Shown here in pieces: positions 1 through 11,560 of a stretch of DNA of 64,000 nt. Source of the stretch: Micrasema longulum (lineage: Eukaryota > Arthropoda > Insecta > Trichoptera > Brachycentridae); assembly GCA_022494885.1 (NCBI GenBank), contig JAGVSM010003672.1:1-64000 (forward strand). Reading direction: 5' to 3'. The notes under the pieces are model-generated. The model was not told the DNA's origin. It did not search any database and saw nothing but the letters and a program-made list of their open reading frames with translations. The stretch's first letter is position 1. Every line of letters begins with the position of its first letter. A program made the translations under genes and the position numbers.

Positions 1-818
1 ATTGCGCAAAAACATATATGATTTTTGGTTGATTTTGTAATTCGGCGCAAAGTATCCTCACCATGTCCATGGGAGTTGCGTAAACTATCGTATATTGAAA
101 ACATCAGGTTTTTAGGACAGCTGATTTATTTATTATAGACATTTGAAAGAGCTGATTACAGACATAAATTCCTTAGTCATATGATTTACATTCGAATTTA
201 CCAAGTATAATCCTGAATTTATTCTTGAAAATTATAGTATAGGTTAATTTGTGAGCCTTTAATCAGCTCTCCTGAAAAGTTGTATTTAACAATTTCAACA
301 TACGTTCACATAGCAGCCGTCGATATAGGATACTTCGCGGCAAATTTCGAATTTTTCTGTTATTTTTTCAGCTTGTATTTTTTTTGTTTTACTGAATAAA
401 TGTGAAATACGTACATTTCTCTTCCATTTAAACACGCAAGTTTTATTTACATTTAGTTAGATACATCAGGTACGATTTTTCCATATTTACGATCATTGCT
501 TATTATGGCGAAAGTCGCCCCGGGTTACGGTATACTATTCGTAAATAAAACATGCAAATTTATTTGGATTAAAAAAAAACAGTCTATGGAACTTTATGAC
601 AAACTCACTGTTAATCAAAATAAAGATATTCGAGTTATTTTTTTAAATTCCGAAATAATGATAGAAAAGTAATAACATAATATGTCAGATTTTATTTATT
701 TATATTACAGGAAAATAACTATATACTACACAATTGCAGGATGTAGGTTTTGAAGTTAAGAGTATTTTGAACGCAGATCAGGTGCTGTTTGCACGTCAAA
801 AATATGAATGGTTTTATG
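1..818. other. AT-rich DNA, no feature recognised
   Basis: No reading frame, repeat copy or RNA gene could be supported here on either strand. Confidence 0.5.
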
Positions 819-948
819 AATGGTCAAGACATATGTGATAAACAATTTATAAATTAAATATATTTGCAATGTTATTATTAGAACACACATAACAACATGT
901 ATGATATGTGTGCCCTATTTTAAGATTTAAATAAATAAATAAATAAAT
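819..948 (+). mobile_element. LINE-X 3' tail, solo
   Basis: About 130 bases match the 3' end of the minus-strand LINE at 5911-7011: the shared stretch runs from the segment just after that element's coding region through a short palindrome-like segment (tatgatatgtgtgcccta region) to a (TAAA)n end. No coding sequence is left, so this is a very short 5'-truncated insertion. A third piece of the same tail lies at 58110-58147. Confidence 0.75.
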
Positions 949-2340
949 TTCTGAAAGAAATTATGTAAATGATAAATGCCACTTATTATCAATTAATTAG
1001 AAAAAATATAATGGACCCGGGTTTGATTTCCAAGAAAGTTGACATAACATACCTATTGAATATGTCATTGTGTTTTTTACAACATTATTATATTAACCCT
1101 ATACATCTGATTGATTCTTTTGTCTTCATGGTGAATTTATCAAAAAATATTTGTAAGAATACGAATATGAGTAACTATAACACATTTGCATTCTTCGTGA
1201 ATTTAAATGAACTGTAAATCGAGATAAAAACAGTATTATTACAATGCGTTCTACAACGTGAGAAATGCTAATGGGGCTAAGTGTAAATAAATGATTCCGT
1301 TGGGGGATCCAACCCTTGTACTTACGCAACTTGAGAAAAGAGAGACTCGTCCCTATAAACTTCCAAAAGGGGATGAACATATAAGTGTATGGAGGTATAC
1401 GAGTAACTCTTAGGGGAGTGGAAGAAACTCACAAGACAGAGGATAGAAGTTTCGGGTGATATGCAATATTACGTCGCAGGGTTTTAGGGATGCTCCACCT
1501 GATACAATATATACATATTACGCAGAATTGAGATGCATACGTAAAAGTAATAGAATGTACAGAATGTTACATCAATTGAGGGGCATATTTTTATTAGCTG
1601 AAAGAGATTTGGAGCAAGAAGTAATGAAGCACGTGGAAAGCGTAGAGACAATGTACATATACATATTTGACGTAAAACTACATTTTTTTCTATTACTTGA
1701 TAGGGAAACACTCTTGTCTAGTTGAGTGGTAAGAATTAAAAAAGGTTTGAAAAAACCTACATTTATGTATCTTGTTTGCTGTTTTTTCTTTTGTTGAATG
1801 TTGAATGAACTTATGTTCTTTGGTAACATATTCGTACATAAAACAGTTTTAAATTTTTGTCTTTGTTTAAATATCTACTAGTATCTGTTTTAGTTTTATG
1901 TTTCTTAAGCACAGAGTGATTTATAAATAAAATAATTGTATTATTAGATACTATGGTTACATAATTAAAAACGTGTAAAACCCACAACTTTCGTAATATT
2001 ATTGGAATGTCAATAAAAAATCTTCAACTGCGCATATTTTGAGTATCAAAATTATTGAAACAATTTCATCGTTGTATAAATTTCTGTAGGCCACTTTGTT
2101 GAGTACCAAATTTGACGGCCGGTTTTGGGACCACCACTCAATCGTCGGGGTATTTAACTGCTAACTCATACGAGTCGGTTGCTTATTTGTTACATTGACA
2201 GATAGAGAGGGTATTTATGTTTAAAACCCTCTCATTTCAGTTAAAATGTCAGTTTTGTCTTGTGTCAGTTTCATGTAGCATTTTTAGGTTACCAAAATGA
2301 CATTTCTGACAGAAATACCTCCGATGTACTTATGCTTGTT
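949..2340. other. No gene recognised
   Basis: Several open frames of 75-90 codons overlap on both strands here, but none resembles a known family and their composition is that of the surrounding AT-rich DNA. I treat them as chance. Confidence 0.4.
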
Positions 2341-2374
2341 TTAGTTTTTTCGTGTCTTATTTGGTGACAAGAAG

Positions 2375-2541
2375 ATGACAAAGGTAATCACTAACACGAT
2401 GCAATAATACATTAAACTTTAAGTACTAAATTTAATTTGTAATTTTAGCGGTGGGCAGTATCAAAAAATCATATTTATGTGCAAGTGAGAGTAGGGGGGT
2501 CGAGAGTCATGAGTCCTGATAATATGTATTTGTGGAAATAA
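2375..2541 (+). other. Possible tiny two-exon coding unit
   Basis: An ATG at 2375 opens ATG-ACA-AAG and is followed at once by GTAATC (2384). A 65-base AT-rich stretch then runs to a pyrimidine-rich TTTTAG acceptor (ends 2448), with a branch-point-like TACTAAA about 20 bases before it. Joining the two sides keeps the frame open for 31 codons to TAA at 2539-2541, giving about 33 residues. A 60-70 base intron is a usual size for insects. The protein is not recognised. An MTK start followed directly by a short intron reminds me of some ribosomal-protein genes, but no ribosomal-protein exon follows. It could be a gene remnant or chance. Confidence 0.15.
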
Positions 2542-2544
2542 ACG

Positions 2545-3178
2545 AATTCAATTGTTACATAATAAAAATTCACATAGGGTCATTTAATAGTCTTTTTTGT
2601 TTTATCTTTATTTTATGTGAAATTTCGTACATATTGGTTTTATGCATTTTCAATATTGTTAAACGAAAGTTTTAAAAAAAGTTTTTTGTCACAATTATTA
2701 GGGGAGTTCCCGAACTTTGTATTTGTTTCTCCAAACTAACGAATCTTGGCTTGGGTCGATGATGGACAGTACTTATCTTTGTGAAAGTGCGTATTTAACT
2801 ATGAATTTTATAAAATCTAAATAAAGGTCTGCATTGTCAGATAAGTCACTAACGTGCACTGCGTCTCGCAACAACAAATATTCATGTTGATATTGACAGA
2901 ATTGAGAAAAATAAATGGATGAAGAACTAATAAAACGAATTATATTTATAATAAATAAATCCCTGCATTTTTATTTTTTCTTTAAAAAGTCAAAGAGTTT
3001 TTTCCTGCGGCCCTCCAATCTATTTAGCTATTTGGATTGTCCCGGAATCGTTTCTGGTTTGGGCAGTTCTGATATAAATCTTTCAAATGTACGTGCTTTT
3101 ACAAGCAAAAATTGTTTGTTTATTTCGTTCACCGACAAGCACTATCATCTTCAGTGAACGTTCAACGCCCTGTGCCTC
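2545..3178. other. No gene recognised
   Basis: AT-rich DNA. An 80-codon open frame at 2915-3157 has no recognisable motif. Confidence 0.4.
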
Positions 3179-3420
3179 GTTATTTATTTTACACTTTATA
3201 TACATATAAGGGCAGGCATAGTCCCTTAAGGCAATTTTTTCCTACCTACCTAAACCCTTCAGTTTGAGAAAATAAGAAGTAAATAAACATATTGTAGGTA
3301 TATAAGGTAATACAGAATCATAAATTTTATACAAAAATTTAAAACAAAAAGAAACTAAAAATCTACACTAAACTATGAAGAGAGGAGGGGTAACCTCGTT
3401 ACAAGAGAACATGCGAAAAA
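3179..3420 (-). mobile_element. LINE-Z 3' end
   Basis: Read on the minus strand this shows the LINE-Z signature: a C-rich 3' untranslated region, then a line containing GGTAGGTAGG, a CCTTAAGG-like site and a GCCC box, then an AT-rich end. The same order is seen at 42030-42395 (plus), 55615-55755 (plus) and 61855-62170 (minus). No coding sequence remains in this copy. Confidence 0.65.
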
Positions 3421-3424
3421 GTTC

Positions 3425-4300
3425 CTTAAATAGGTCACATCCGAAACATCCAACCCGAAATTTAAAATTACATAAAAGTAAACTAAGAAATAAGAAATAA
3501 ACAGTATCCCTTTGAAGTAAATATAAACCTTTAGAAAGGAAAATAATTATGCGAATTCCGTAAAAAACTGAAAGCGTGTGTCTGTCCTTAAAAAAATCAG
3601 CGTTGGTATAGTAATATAGTACTTCATTAAATTCTAAAATGATATTGATAAGAGAAGATGATTCAGTAATTATTTTACATATTCATTGTAGATAATTCAT
3701 TAATTATTTTACATTTTCATTGTAATCATTTGAAGTAAAAACATCCTAAATAAATAAACCCACGTAAAATTTCAGCCTAATGTTCATAAATACAACGGTA
3801 ATATGTTCATGCTTATTTGTGGATGCAATGTGCTGACATAATGTTGTCCCATAAAAGGTATTATGTTCCTATAAATTACATGTTTACGTGCAGAACCTAA
3901 AAAAGCTTTATGGGATATTAATAATATTAAATAATGGCGGTTGATATTCGGTCTTACCAATACGCCATGGGCGTATTTCAATGGAATGCCTTCCTGAAAC
4001 TTTAATGATGAGAAATGAGTGTAGGTTGTCAAAATTGGACATTACACGCTGTAATTTAAATTTGTATACACTGTTTTTATTATAATGTTATAAAATTAGA
4101 TTCTTATTTAAGACGAAGATTTTTAAACATTGAAAGAAAAATAAACTAGCCTAAATATCTAAGTAGGTAGGTAGGTATTAAAATAAATAAAACAAATAAT
4201 AATTAACTGCTTACAAAATATAACATTTATTAATATATCAAAAAAACAATGGAGTGGGAAAATTAAAAAGATTGAAACATTGGACAATTAAGGATGTTTA
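3425..4300. other. No gene recognised
   Basis: AT-rich DNA. An 82-codon minus-strand open frame at 3784-4032 is not convincing. Confidence 0.4.
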
Positions 4301-4302
4301 AA

Positions 4303-4394
4303 CATGATAAGAATGGGTCACAAGCTCAGTAAATGCCTGGACTTCCATAATCTTTTTTCAAAAACTTTCTCTATCTCTGTTAAAATATTTGCCA
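4303..4394 (-). repeat. Repeat C fragment
   Basis: About 90 bases match the distal part of repeat C (best copy 43006-43325): the segments GGTCAYAAGC, AAATGCCTGGACTTCC and CTATCTCTGTT occur in the same order and spacing. Confidence 0.5.
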
Positions 4395-4451
4395 AATACG
4401 TTTCTCCTAGTATTCCTACATAACACAACTACCACAATTTAAACGGTTTGT

Positions 4452-4770
4452 TTAAGGTGATTTTAAACGAAAATATAAAACTAATTATTCATTGGTGGCG
4501 TTTTTATAATTTTTTACTGAAAAATGCCATTTTTACGTTTATTTTCAATGGAATTTTTTAAGAACTTGGTTTGCGGAAATTTTACACTATATTGATTGTA
4601 ACAAATACCATAACAATATAATTTTGGTCCTTTTCACAAAATGTTGTACAAACCAAGTTTTGTAAAATTTCTATTGAAAATAAACGTAAAAATGGCATTT
4701 TTCAATAAAAAATGACAAAAGCGCCATCTATGAATAATGAGTTTCATATTTTCGTTTAGAATCACCTTAA
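4452..4770. mobile_element. TTAA-flanked foldback MITE
   Basis: The 319-base stretch starts TTAAGGTGATTTT and ends with the inverse, AATCACCTTAA. The inverted arms run for roughly 120 bases each (4452-4572 against 4652-4770) with few mismatches around a short AT-rich centre. A TTAA at each end is the target-site duplication used by piggyBac-type transposases. There is no open frame, so this is a non-autonomous element that would need a transposase in trans. Calling it piggyBac-type rests on the TTAA alone. Confidence 0.8.
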
Positions 4771-4774
4771 TTAA

Positions 4775-5910
4775 AAATTTCGTTATTATTTTAGCCAACA
4801 ATCTTCACAGGCGTACAGTTCTATTTTCAAATTTGGTTCGTTTAAAGTTTAAATGAGTTATTTTTAGTAATTTCACAGGTAAAATAACTTTGACAAATTA
4901 ATATTTTCAAGAGCGGCGAACTTATCTAAGATGAGTAGATAGTAAATCCCTTTTTGAAAATCAAGGAAGGTGTTACTTTTATCATTATCTTTATACGTTT
5001 GTGTTTCTTCAATGCTTTCGTTTGAAAAAAATCAACAGATGATTAATACGATTTTTCATTTGTAAATATTTCATATTGTGTAGGGTGGTGTTTTTTGTGA
5101 GTAAAATCGGATTTTATTGGTAGGATAAGAAGACTATTGTACCCGGCTGATCGAAACGCAAAATTAGTTTTTGAGGCAATTTGATATGATATTTATACAT
5201 TTGAAGATGGGGGAGTTGTATGTAGGTTTATTAAAGAACTTCCTTTGTAGCTTTAGGTAAGTCGTAAACTTCTCCGCCATGATTTCTTGAAGCCAATTTA
5301 CATGCATATAATAAGAGTCTACAGGCCATGCAGGGTTTCAAATTTACTACCTAGTTTTTTATCTTACCGGTTTTAGGTTATTTTGCATTCAAGAAATCAA
5401 TAATAATCCTTTCTATTTCATAATTTTCTAATCAAAAATTTGATTAGAAAATTTCTAAAAAAAAATTTCTAATCAAATCTGTCGAAGAAACGCTATATTA
5501 GGGTTTTTCTTTAAGAGCTCAAAACATTAATTATGTAAAATCATGTTTCTTTATATAAGATTGTAAATTTGTTTCGTTTTTCTGTAAACAGAAATGATTT
5601 GTTTTCTACCGACACATACGAAGTAATTGCTCACTGGCAGTTTTCCATGCGTTTATTGGGTCACACACAAAATATATTATAGCAGTATAATTATTCTAAT
5701 AGTGAAACAATATTTATCAGGTAAACTTTACTTTCGTCAGCATTTCTATTACAATCTACACTGCTCTCTATTCCATAGACCTACCATAGTTAAGAAACGC
5801 TACTCACATTTGTTGGATTTGATTCTGTTTATCGATTTATTTATTTTTTTGATAAAATTATTTACTCACAAGTATATTTTTTAATATTTTATTTTTTATT
5901 TAAAAAAAAA
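4775..5910. other. No gene; one short palindrome
   Basis: AT-rich DNA. At 5423-5452 there is a 30-base palindrome with 14-base arms around AA (ATTTTCTAATCAAA and its inverse); a partial third copy of the arm follows at 5461-5477. No other structure seen. Confidence 0.5.
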
Positions 5911-7011
5911 ATTTAAATCTTAAAGTAGGGCACACATATCATACATATTGTTATGTGTGTTCTTATAATAACATTGCAAATATATTTAATTTATAAATTG
6001 TTTATCACATATGTCTTGACCATTATTTAAAATTTTGATATGTTTTTTTCTTCATAAATATTTTTTTCCATTTCGTAATACTTTTTAATTGCTTTAAATA
6101 AAATTGAATTTTGTGACTTTGCCTTTTTCCTAAATGGAAGTCTAATTTTGTTCTTTTCTCTAGTATTGTGATCGTGTTCATGCTGGTTCCGATCAATTTT
6201 TTTCCAAAATTCTGTTTTTTTATTAGAGTTTATAATTTTATGAACAAATATCATTGTATTGTAAAATATTCTTTGTTTATATGTTAATAATTTCATTTCA
6301 TTTACCATCGACTTTACCCTCGTATATCTGTTTTTTTTTCAAAATGATTCTAAAGGCTTTATTTTGTAATACAGTTAGTTTATCTATGTTTTCTTTGTTT
6401 GATAAAAATAAAATGCTACTACAGTAGTTAACGTGTGGTTCAATAATTGCTTTGTAAATAGTTTTGCAGGAGTCCTTATCAATAAATCTTCTGATCCTTC
6501 CCAAAATTGATATTTTTTTTGCAATCTTATTTATTACCATCTTAGCGTTTTGGTGAAATGTAAGTTTTGAATCCAACATTACACCTAAATATTTAATTTC
6601 AGTGACTTCATTAAGTTTTTCATTTTCTATTACAATTGATGGTGTAATTTCTATTCTTTTGTTTCTTATATTCATATATTTAGTTTTGTTAACATTTCAT
6701 TTTAATTTATTAATTTTTAGCCACAGTGATACACTATTAAGATCATGATTTAGTCTGTCCATAATTGTTTTATAATTTTCTCCCGATATATATATTAAGG
6801 CATCGTCTGCAAAGAGTCTTATTTTTGAATATTTTAATGTTTCGACAATATCATTTATGTATATAATAAACAAAACCGGTCCGAGAACCGATCCTTGTGG
6901 TACTCCCAATGAAATTTTGAGGGGCTCGGAAATTTCATCATTCACCTTCGTTATTTGGTATCTATCGCCAAGGTACATATATTTTACTGAATCACAAGTA
7001 TGCAATTCCGA
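5911..7011 (-). mobile_element. LINE-X, 5'-truncated copy with reverse transcriptase
   Basis: This is the 3' portion of a non-LTR retrotransposon on the minus strand. It holds the catalytic half of the reverse transcriptase, the region behind it and an AT-rich 3' tail ending near 5911. Other tail copies lie at 819-948 and 58110-58147, and a related coding end lies at 45452-45994. No target-site duplication was identified. The 5' side stops just inside the reverse-transcriptase palm, next to an RTE remnant at 7085. Confidence 0.85.
6027..7011 (-). pseudogene. LINE-X reverse transcriptase, broken
   Basis: From 7011 downward the frame reads through the reverse-transcriptase palm. The GVPQGSVLGP block is followed by the catalytic FADDA box (Asp-Asp metal-binding pair), then by a KYLGVMLD block and a thumb region with a KTIYKAIIEPHVNYC motif, and finally a basic tail with NTREKNKIRLP. 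The enzyme would copy element RNA at the nicked target. The frame is interrupted by one in-frame TGA at 6697-6699 and by a frameshift near 6300-6310, where a different frame carries the last 80-90 residues. The N-terminal half, including the endonuclease and first palm motifs, is missing. The order of motifs fits CR1/Jockey-like LINEs; the exact clade is uncertain. Confidence 0.85.
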
Positions 7012-7084
7012 TTACGATTATGTAATTATTAATTTGTTACGCAGAAACAACGGCCATCACAACCAAAATATAACGTTTACAAAA

Positions 7085-7470
7085 AAAAACTAAATTATGG
7101 GCCAATTTAACAACGACAACAACAAACCATCACGCCGTTTCCCCGTAAGGTAGGCAGAGAGAATAGAACGCCACATCACTCTATATTTGCATACATATCT
7201 CGCTTCCTCTACATTTATACATCTTCTCATGCACGCGCGCCGATTATTCCGACTTTTGACATGTCCATCTTCAAGTATTTGTTGGATTTGGTCATCCCAT
7301 ATCTTTCTCGGTCTTCCTCTATTTCTGCATCTATCAACATTTGCATTGTAAATATTCTTGGCCGTTCTTTCGCTGTTCGCTCTACATGTCCAAACCAGCG
7401 CAGAGCTCCTTTCTTGATTTTGTCGATACAAAGTCGTCAAATACAAAGCCAAATAAAAAAAAGCATACTT
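7085..7470 (-). pseudogene. RTE-type LINE, C-terminal remnant
   Basis: The minus strand reads the extreme C-terminus of an RTE-clade retrotransposon protein: a SERTAKNIYNANV block, then RNRGRPRKIWDDQIQQILEDG, then RRACMRRCINVEEARYVCK and a final SAYLTGKR, ending just before a (GTT)n-rich 3' end. The same protein end is found at 22415-22655, continued at 23572-23675. The N-terminal side, where the family has an LRWFGHVERM block, is out of frame here, so there is at least one frameshift near 7400. Reverse-transcriptase motifs are absent. Confidence 0.8.
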
Positions 7471-7484
7471 GTGTAAAGTCATTT

Positions 7485-8358
7485 CGTATCACAAAGTAGT
7501 AATGAAATAACACAAAAATATAAAAATAATTAGTTTTTTGTTGTCAACCAGTTTTTAGAAAGCTTTTTTGTCAACGGATCCTCACGGAGTGACCCTAAAT
7601 TCCTCTTTTTATTTCCATTTCTTCTTAAAATATCTTCTAATGTTATTTTAAGTTTGTTGCTAGCTACGAGTATATTGCTTAAGTCTTCTGTATTGGGAAC
7701 TTATGGGCTATATACCTGTTTTCCCGATCATGCAAAAAAACAAATTTGCATCCCAGGACCTGGAATGTTGGACAAACGTGCTAGCCGCTACAATTATGTT
7801 GCTTGGTTATATAAAGATACACAATTGTTCAAAACATAAAAAAACCGGTTTAACTTATTTGAAAACCCTAATATGTCGACCCTCGGCTCTGTGTTGAATC
7901 GCACGGAAATATTCGTAAATCCGAACTGCTAATAAAACCATAAAAAGTAGTTTCGTCGCTATAAAAAGTGTTCCTCATTACTATTTGTAACGCAGTGGAA
8001 ACTGATTTATTATTACCGCTGAATTAGATAGAGGATAATAAACTGAACAAGTTCGCCCGAGGAAAAGAACAAAGAAACAACAAGACTGAATCGTGTTAGT
8101 TTTTTGTCGGGCAAATTGCAAGTCTTGAACGTTACATTAAAAATTAACATTGATGAATTGTGCACATTTAAAGTATTGAGTGATGTATTGCGCTAGTTAA
8201 AATAATATTGTATCGTCTATGAATAATAATACATGTTTTAAAACATACTCTCATACAATTCAACTGAACATCTGAGTCTGATATTCTCCTTAGTATAAAA
8301 ACCAATTTCGTAAGCAAAAAAAGGAATAAAACTCATGAGCTCCTGTATGTGAACACTT
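7485..8358. other. No gene recognised
   Basis: Two overlapping 60-codon plus-strand frames at 7654-7897 are in AT-poor but otherwise unremarkable sequence and match nothing I know. Confidence 0.4.
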
Positions 8359-8452
8359 TTGTTATAAATTATGTTATAGCTTAATTTTAATATGTATATT
8401 TTAAAGTTAATTTTAGTAATTAAAATTCGATGTAAAAATAAACAAAAAAAAA
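8359..8452 (+). mobile_element. LINE 3' untranslated tail (type shared with 30264-30385)
   Basis: The segment holding ATGTTATAGCTTAATTTTAA and the following AT-rich 70 bases is repeated at 30264-30385, where it follows a LINE C-terminus. It ends in an A-rich tail. No coding sequence remains. Confidence 0.5.
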
Positions 8453-8454
8453 CC

Positions 8455-9312
8455 TAAAGCGCGTGCGCAAAAATTCGGACATTTACAATGGGAACTAGAC
8501 GCAACTCGACAAGCAGCATCCCGCGTATACAACGAATACTATCAAGGACAAGATACCTAGATATTCAGTACGTACGTTGAAATAGCTGAAAATATTAGTT
8601 GAATCGCGTGCAACCAAACGTTCTCAGTGAAAATTTTAGGAATATATATTTGTAGATTTTATTTCGTATTTATAAATCGATACAAAAAGTAAGTAATGTC
8701 TCGGAACAGGGAAATTACGTGAGGACATAATTATTCACATTTTCCCATAGAAATTATCTGTTTTACATTTCTTTGCTAGTATAAAATATTACAGCAATTA
8801 ATAATTATTTAGTAATTATAAATCTAACCATATTAATCGGAAAATATGTGAAGAAGAAACAAAATAAATAAAAAATAAAAAAACACAAATCAAATTATCG
8901 TAAAACGTTTATTTGTTTAGATTTGATGTTATCAAAAATCCTTTGGTAAATATGTAAGTTTATTATATTATGTACGAGGCAACATATTCACTATATTGAT
9001 TTATTAGATTTATACATAAATCAAATTACAAATAAGTCTTGTCATGAATAAATCAAGTTATCGTAAAATTAAAGTCGTTTCATAGCGTCCTTGTACGACT
9101 TATTAGAAAAGTGGGTATTGGGTCCAGAGAGAATATCCGAGTGCTGAGTTCACGAGCTATTCTGTTAATAGTATTATCTAGTACAGAGCTCGTCAACAAT
9201 TGAATAAGAAATGCACAAAACTTTTTTTTTCGTTATCTTAAAATCAAAGATATTAATCAATGTGACAAGGGACTTGTGAAAAATCACCCATGAAATAAAT
9301 ATTTCATGCTGA
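8455..9312. other. No gene recognised
   Basis: A loosely repeated AATCAARTTATCGTAAAA motif occurs at about 8888 and 9050. Nothing else supportable. Confidence 0.4.
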
Positions 9313-9314
9313 TT

Positions 9315-9860
9315 GCACGGAATCGCACCTCGGTACACTGCGGAATCAAAGGCAATGAAAAAGCAGGTAAAAAGGCTCGAGAAGCTACTCTCAATAAATC
9401 AGCTCGTGATTTTGCTGAATTTCCTTTAAGTTTTGCCAAAAAGAAAATAAGTAGCAGAACTCTTAAGCTCTGGAACGACCGGTGAAACTACCGGACAGGT
9501 AACTAAAATATTTTTTCTAATATTTTTTATGCCTTTGATTTCAGGAAAACACAGTAAGTTGGCATGAGCAGACTGAAATACTCACCAGCTACGGTGGTTT
9601 TATGAGCTATTTTCACCGTTTTACGCTCTCAGAAATCAATAGCTGTCCATGTGATGATGAGACACTCCAAGATGTCCCTCATTGTTGGTGCATTGTCCCT
9701 TTTGCTGCTTAGAGCGAATGCAGCTACAGAAGTCTGGATGAGGACTCGGAAGGTATCGTAACAGTAATAAGTCATGAGGACTTATCACATGTGCTAATAT
9801 CATAAATGGTCAAAGTAGTAGAGGTTATTGTTAAAATAAATCAAAATAAAATAAACTGTT
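9315..9860 (+). pseudogene. R1/Jockey-like LINE, RNase H and C-terminal zinc motif, broken
   Basis: From 9319 the frame reads the end of an RNase H domain (HCGIKGNEKAGKKAREA, a form of the usual SHCGI-GNE-AD-LA box) and then an FAKKKISSRTLKLWNDR linker up to an in-frame TGA at 9483. A second block from about 9545 reads a WHEQTEILTSYGGFMSYFHRF helix followed by a Cys-rich CPCDDETLQDVPHCWC motif, and stops at 9711. RNase H plus a terminal CCHC-like motif is the C-terminal arrangement of R1/I/Jockey-group elements. In the first block the Asp normally following GNE-A is replaced by Gly, so the enzyme would be dead. The sequence to 9860 is an AT-rich 3' region with a TCAAAATAAAATAAA end. Confidence 0.7.
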
Positions 9861-9864
9861 CGTA

Positions 9865-10450
9865 TAGCTACAACGCGCAACGGCCGACGGATGTACTGCT
9901 CACAACCAACGCTCTCGTAAACCCGCGCTATCTGGATATCTGGATTATCTGACAACGTTTTAATGACGTCATCCACCGCTACAAACGAGAGAAAAACTTT
10001 ACGTAAATGTATTTTTTTAATTTTTAAATTTTAAAAGTGATCATTATGCCAAAAAAATTCATTATTTGCCGAGGAATACATTTTACAAGTTTTTTGATAA
10101 AGTACTTTTTCATATTATTTTTATGTGTATATGTAGGCACAATCGAATCCAGTACAAAACATTTTTTTAAATTCACATGCTTTTAGACGAAGAACTATTT
10201 ACTACAATAAAGTTTAGTAAACAAAATATACCACATACATTTTACATGCTATTTGACTAATAACAGTATGACTCCTAGGAAAAAGTAAATTAAAATGCAT
10301 TTAAGTGTACCGCTGTTAATATTTATCATTTTATTTAAATAACAACTATCTAAAATTAGATCAAGAATATTTTCAGGATACCCAAATGATTGTAGACAAG
10401 GCTGATAAAACTAAAAAGACTGCTAAAGGTTGCTTAATTCTTAAGGCTAA
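9865..10450. other. No gene recognised
   Basis: AT-rich DNA, with a short GC-richer patch at 9870-9980 that holds no coding signal I can support. Confidence 0.4.
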
Positions 10451-10451
10451 C

Positions 10452-10535
10452 CCATCCAATGATGGGTCATAAACCCTGTAAATATTCAGACTTCCATATT
10501 CTCATCTAAAAAAAAAATTCCCTCTCTGTTGCTAT
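10452..10535 (-). repeat. Repeat C fragment
   Basis: The order CCATCCAATGATGGGTCATAA, then CCCTGTAAATATTCAGACTTCC, then CCCTCTCTGTTG matches the distal half of repeat C at 43190-43250, with about one mismatch in six. Confidence 0.55.
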
Positions 10536-11214
10536 GAATTTAAATCTAAAATTGTTCACTAAAAAATACATACGGACATAATATATAATATGCCTCTAGT
10601 TCAATTTTTATTCTCAATATTTTTATCAGCTTGAATCGCGGGCCATTATTAGCAGATCACTGTATAAAGTGACACGGCTTTCTCCCACGCCTAAATAGTC
10701 TCCTCAGAGGTATTAGAGAGGAAACTGCAGCTGGCAAGATGATGTTAGAGTTTGTGCTTTTTGATCTGGCATATTTACAGTTTTTTTATATACCATTTCC
10801 CTTTGCAAACAATTTTCAATTAGACAGCGGTTAATAAATCGACGATTTCATTTTTTTAAAGTAACCATCGTAAAATATATTCACATACAGGTGTCTTGAA
10901 AAATTAGTTTTTAACTACATATATTTAAAGTCAAATGTGATAATATTTTTTAAATAATCGCTAAAAACATAGAAAAACCCTTTGCTAACGCTCATAGCGC
11001 GAACAAACATACCACCCATAGCTAAGCTCCGAGAGCAACTGAAAGAACTGTCGTTCTGACGTTCTGTGGCAGTGTTACAGGATGGCCTGCATCACGCGTG
11101 AGAATGTCTCTCTCGCTCGCGAATAAATAATACAAATATATATGTATATATAAATATATATATATATAATATTGATGTTTTTTGTTGATATTTCTTGATA
11201 AAACTCCATAGTTA

Positions 11215-11549
11215 ATGATTATGATAAAATTATGAATAAACTTATCAATTAAACTTCTTGGTTTAGTTTTACTTTTTATTATTTTGACCAACGAGCGCTT
11301 TCGCCTAAGTAGGCATCTTCAAGACTGGTGAATTGTTTACAACATTCACAGTTTTTATACTATTCTTAACATATTTTCGAGATAAGATCAATATGTTAAG
11401 AATGGTATAAAATTTTTAAATGTTGTAAACAATTCACCAGTCTTGAAGATGCCTACTTAGGCGAAAGCGCTCGTTGGTCAAAACAATAAAAAGTAAAACT
11501 AAACCAAGAAGTTTCATTGATAAGTTTATTTATAATTTTATCATAATCA
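11215..11549. mobile_element. 335-bp foldback element with hammerhead-like arms
   Basis: The left arm (11215-11376) and right arm (11390-11549) are near-perfect inverted copies around a 13-base loop. The element sits in an AT dinucleotide run inside the left arm of the 10911-14084 inverted repeat; the matching place in the right arm (about 13860) lacks it, so it inserted after the arms formed. Each arm carries a TTGAAGA, short hairpin, GAAAGCGCT-C segment that looks like a decayed hammerhead core. No open frame. Confidence 0.85.
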
Positions 11550-11560
11550 TCAAATATATA

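Noticed and set aside
1126..1829. Five overlapping open frames of 75-90 codons
   Set aside because: They overlap on both strands, have no recognisable motif, and lack splice or start context.
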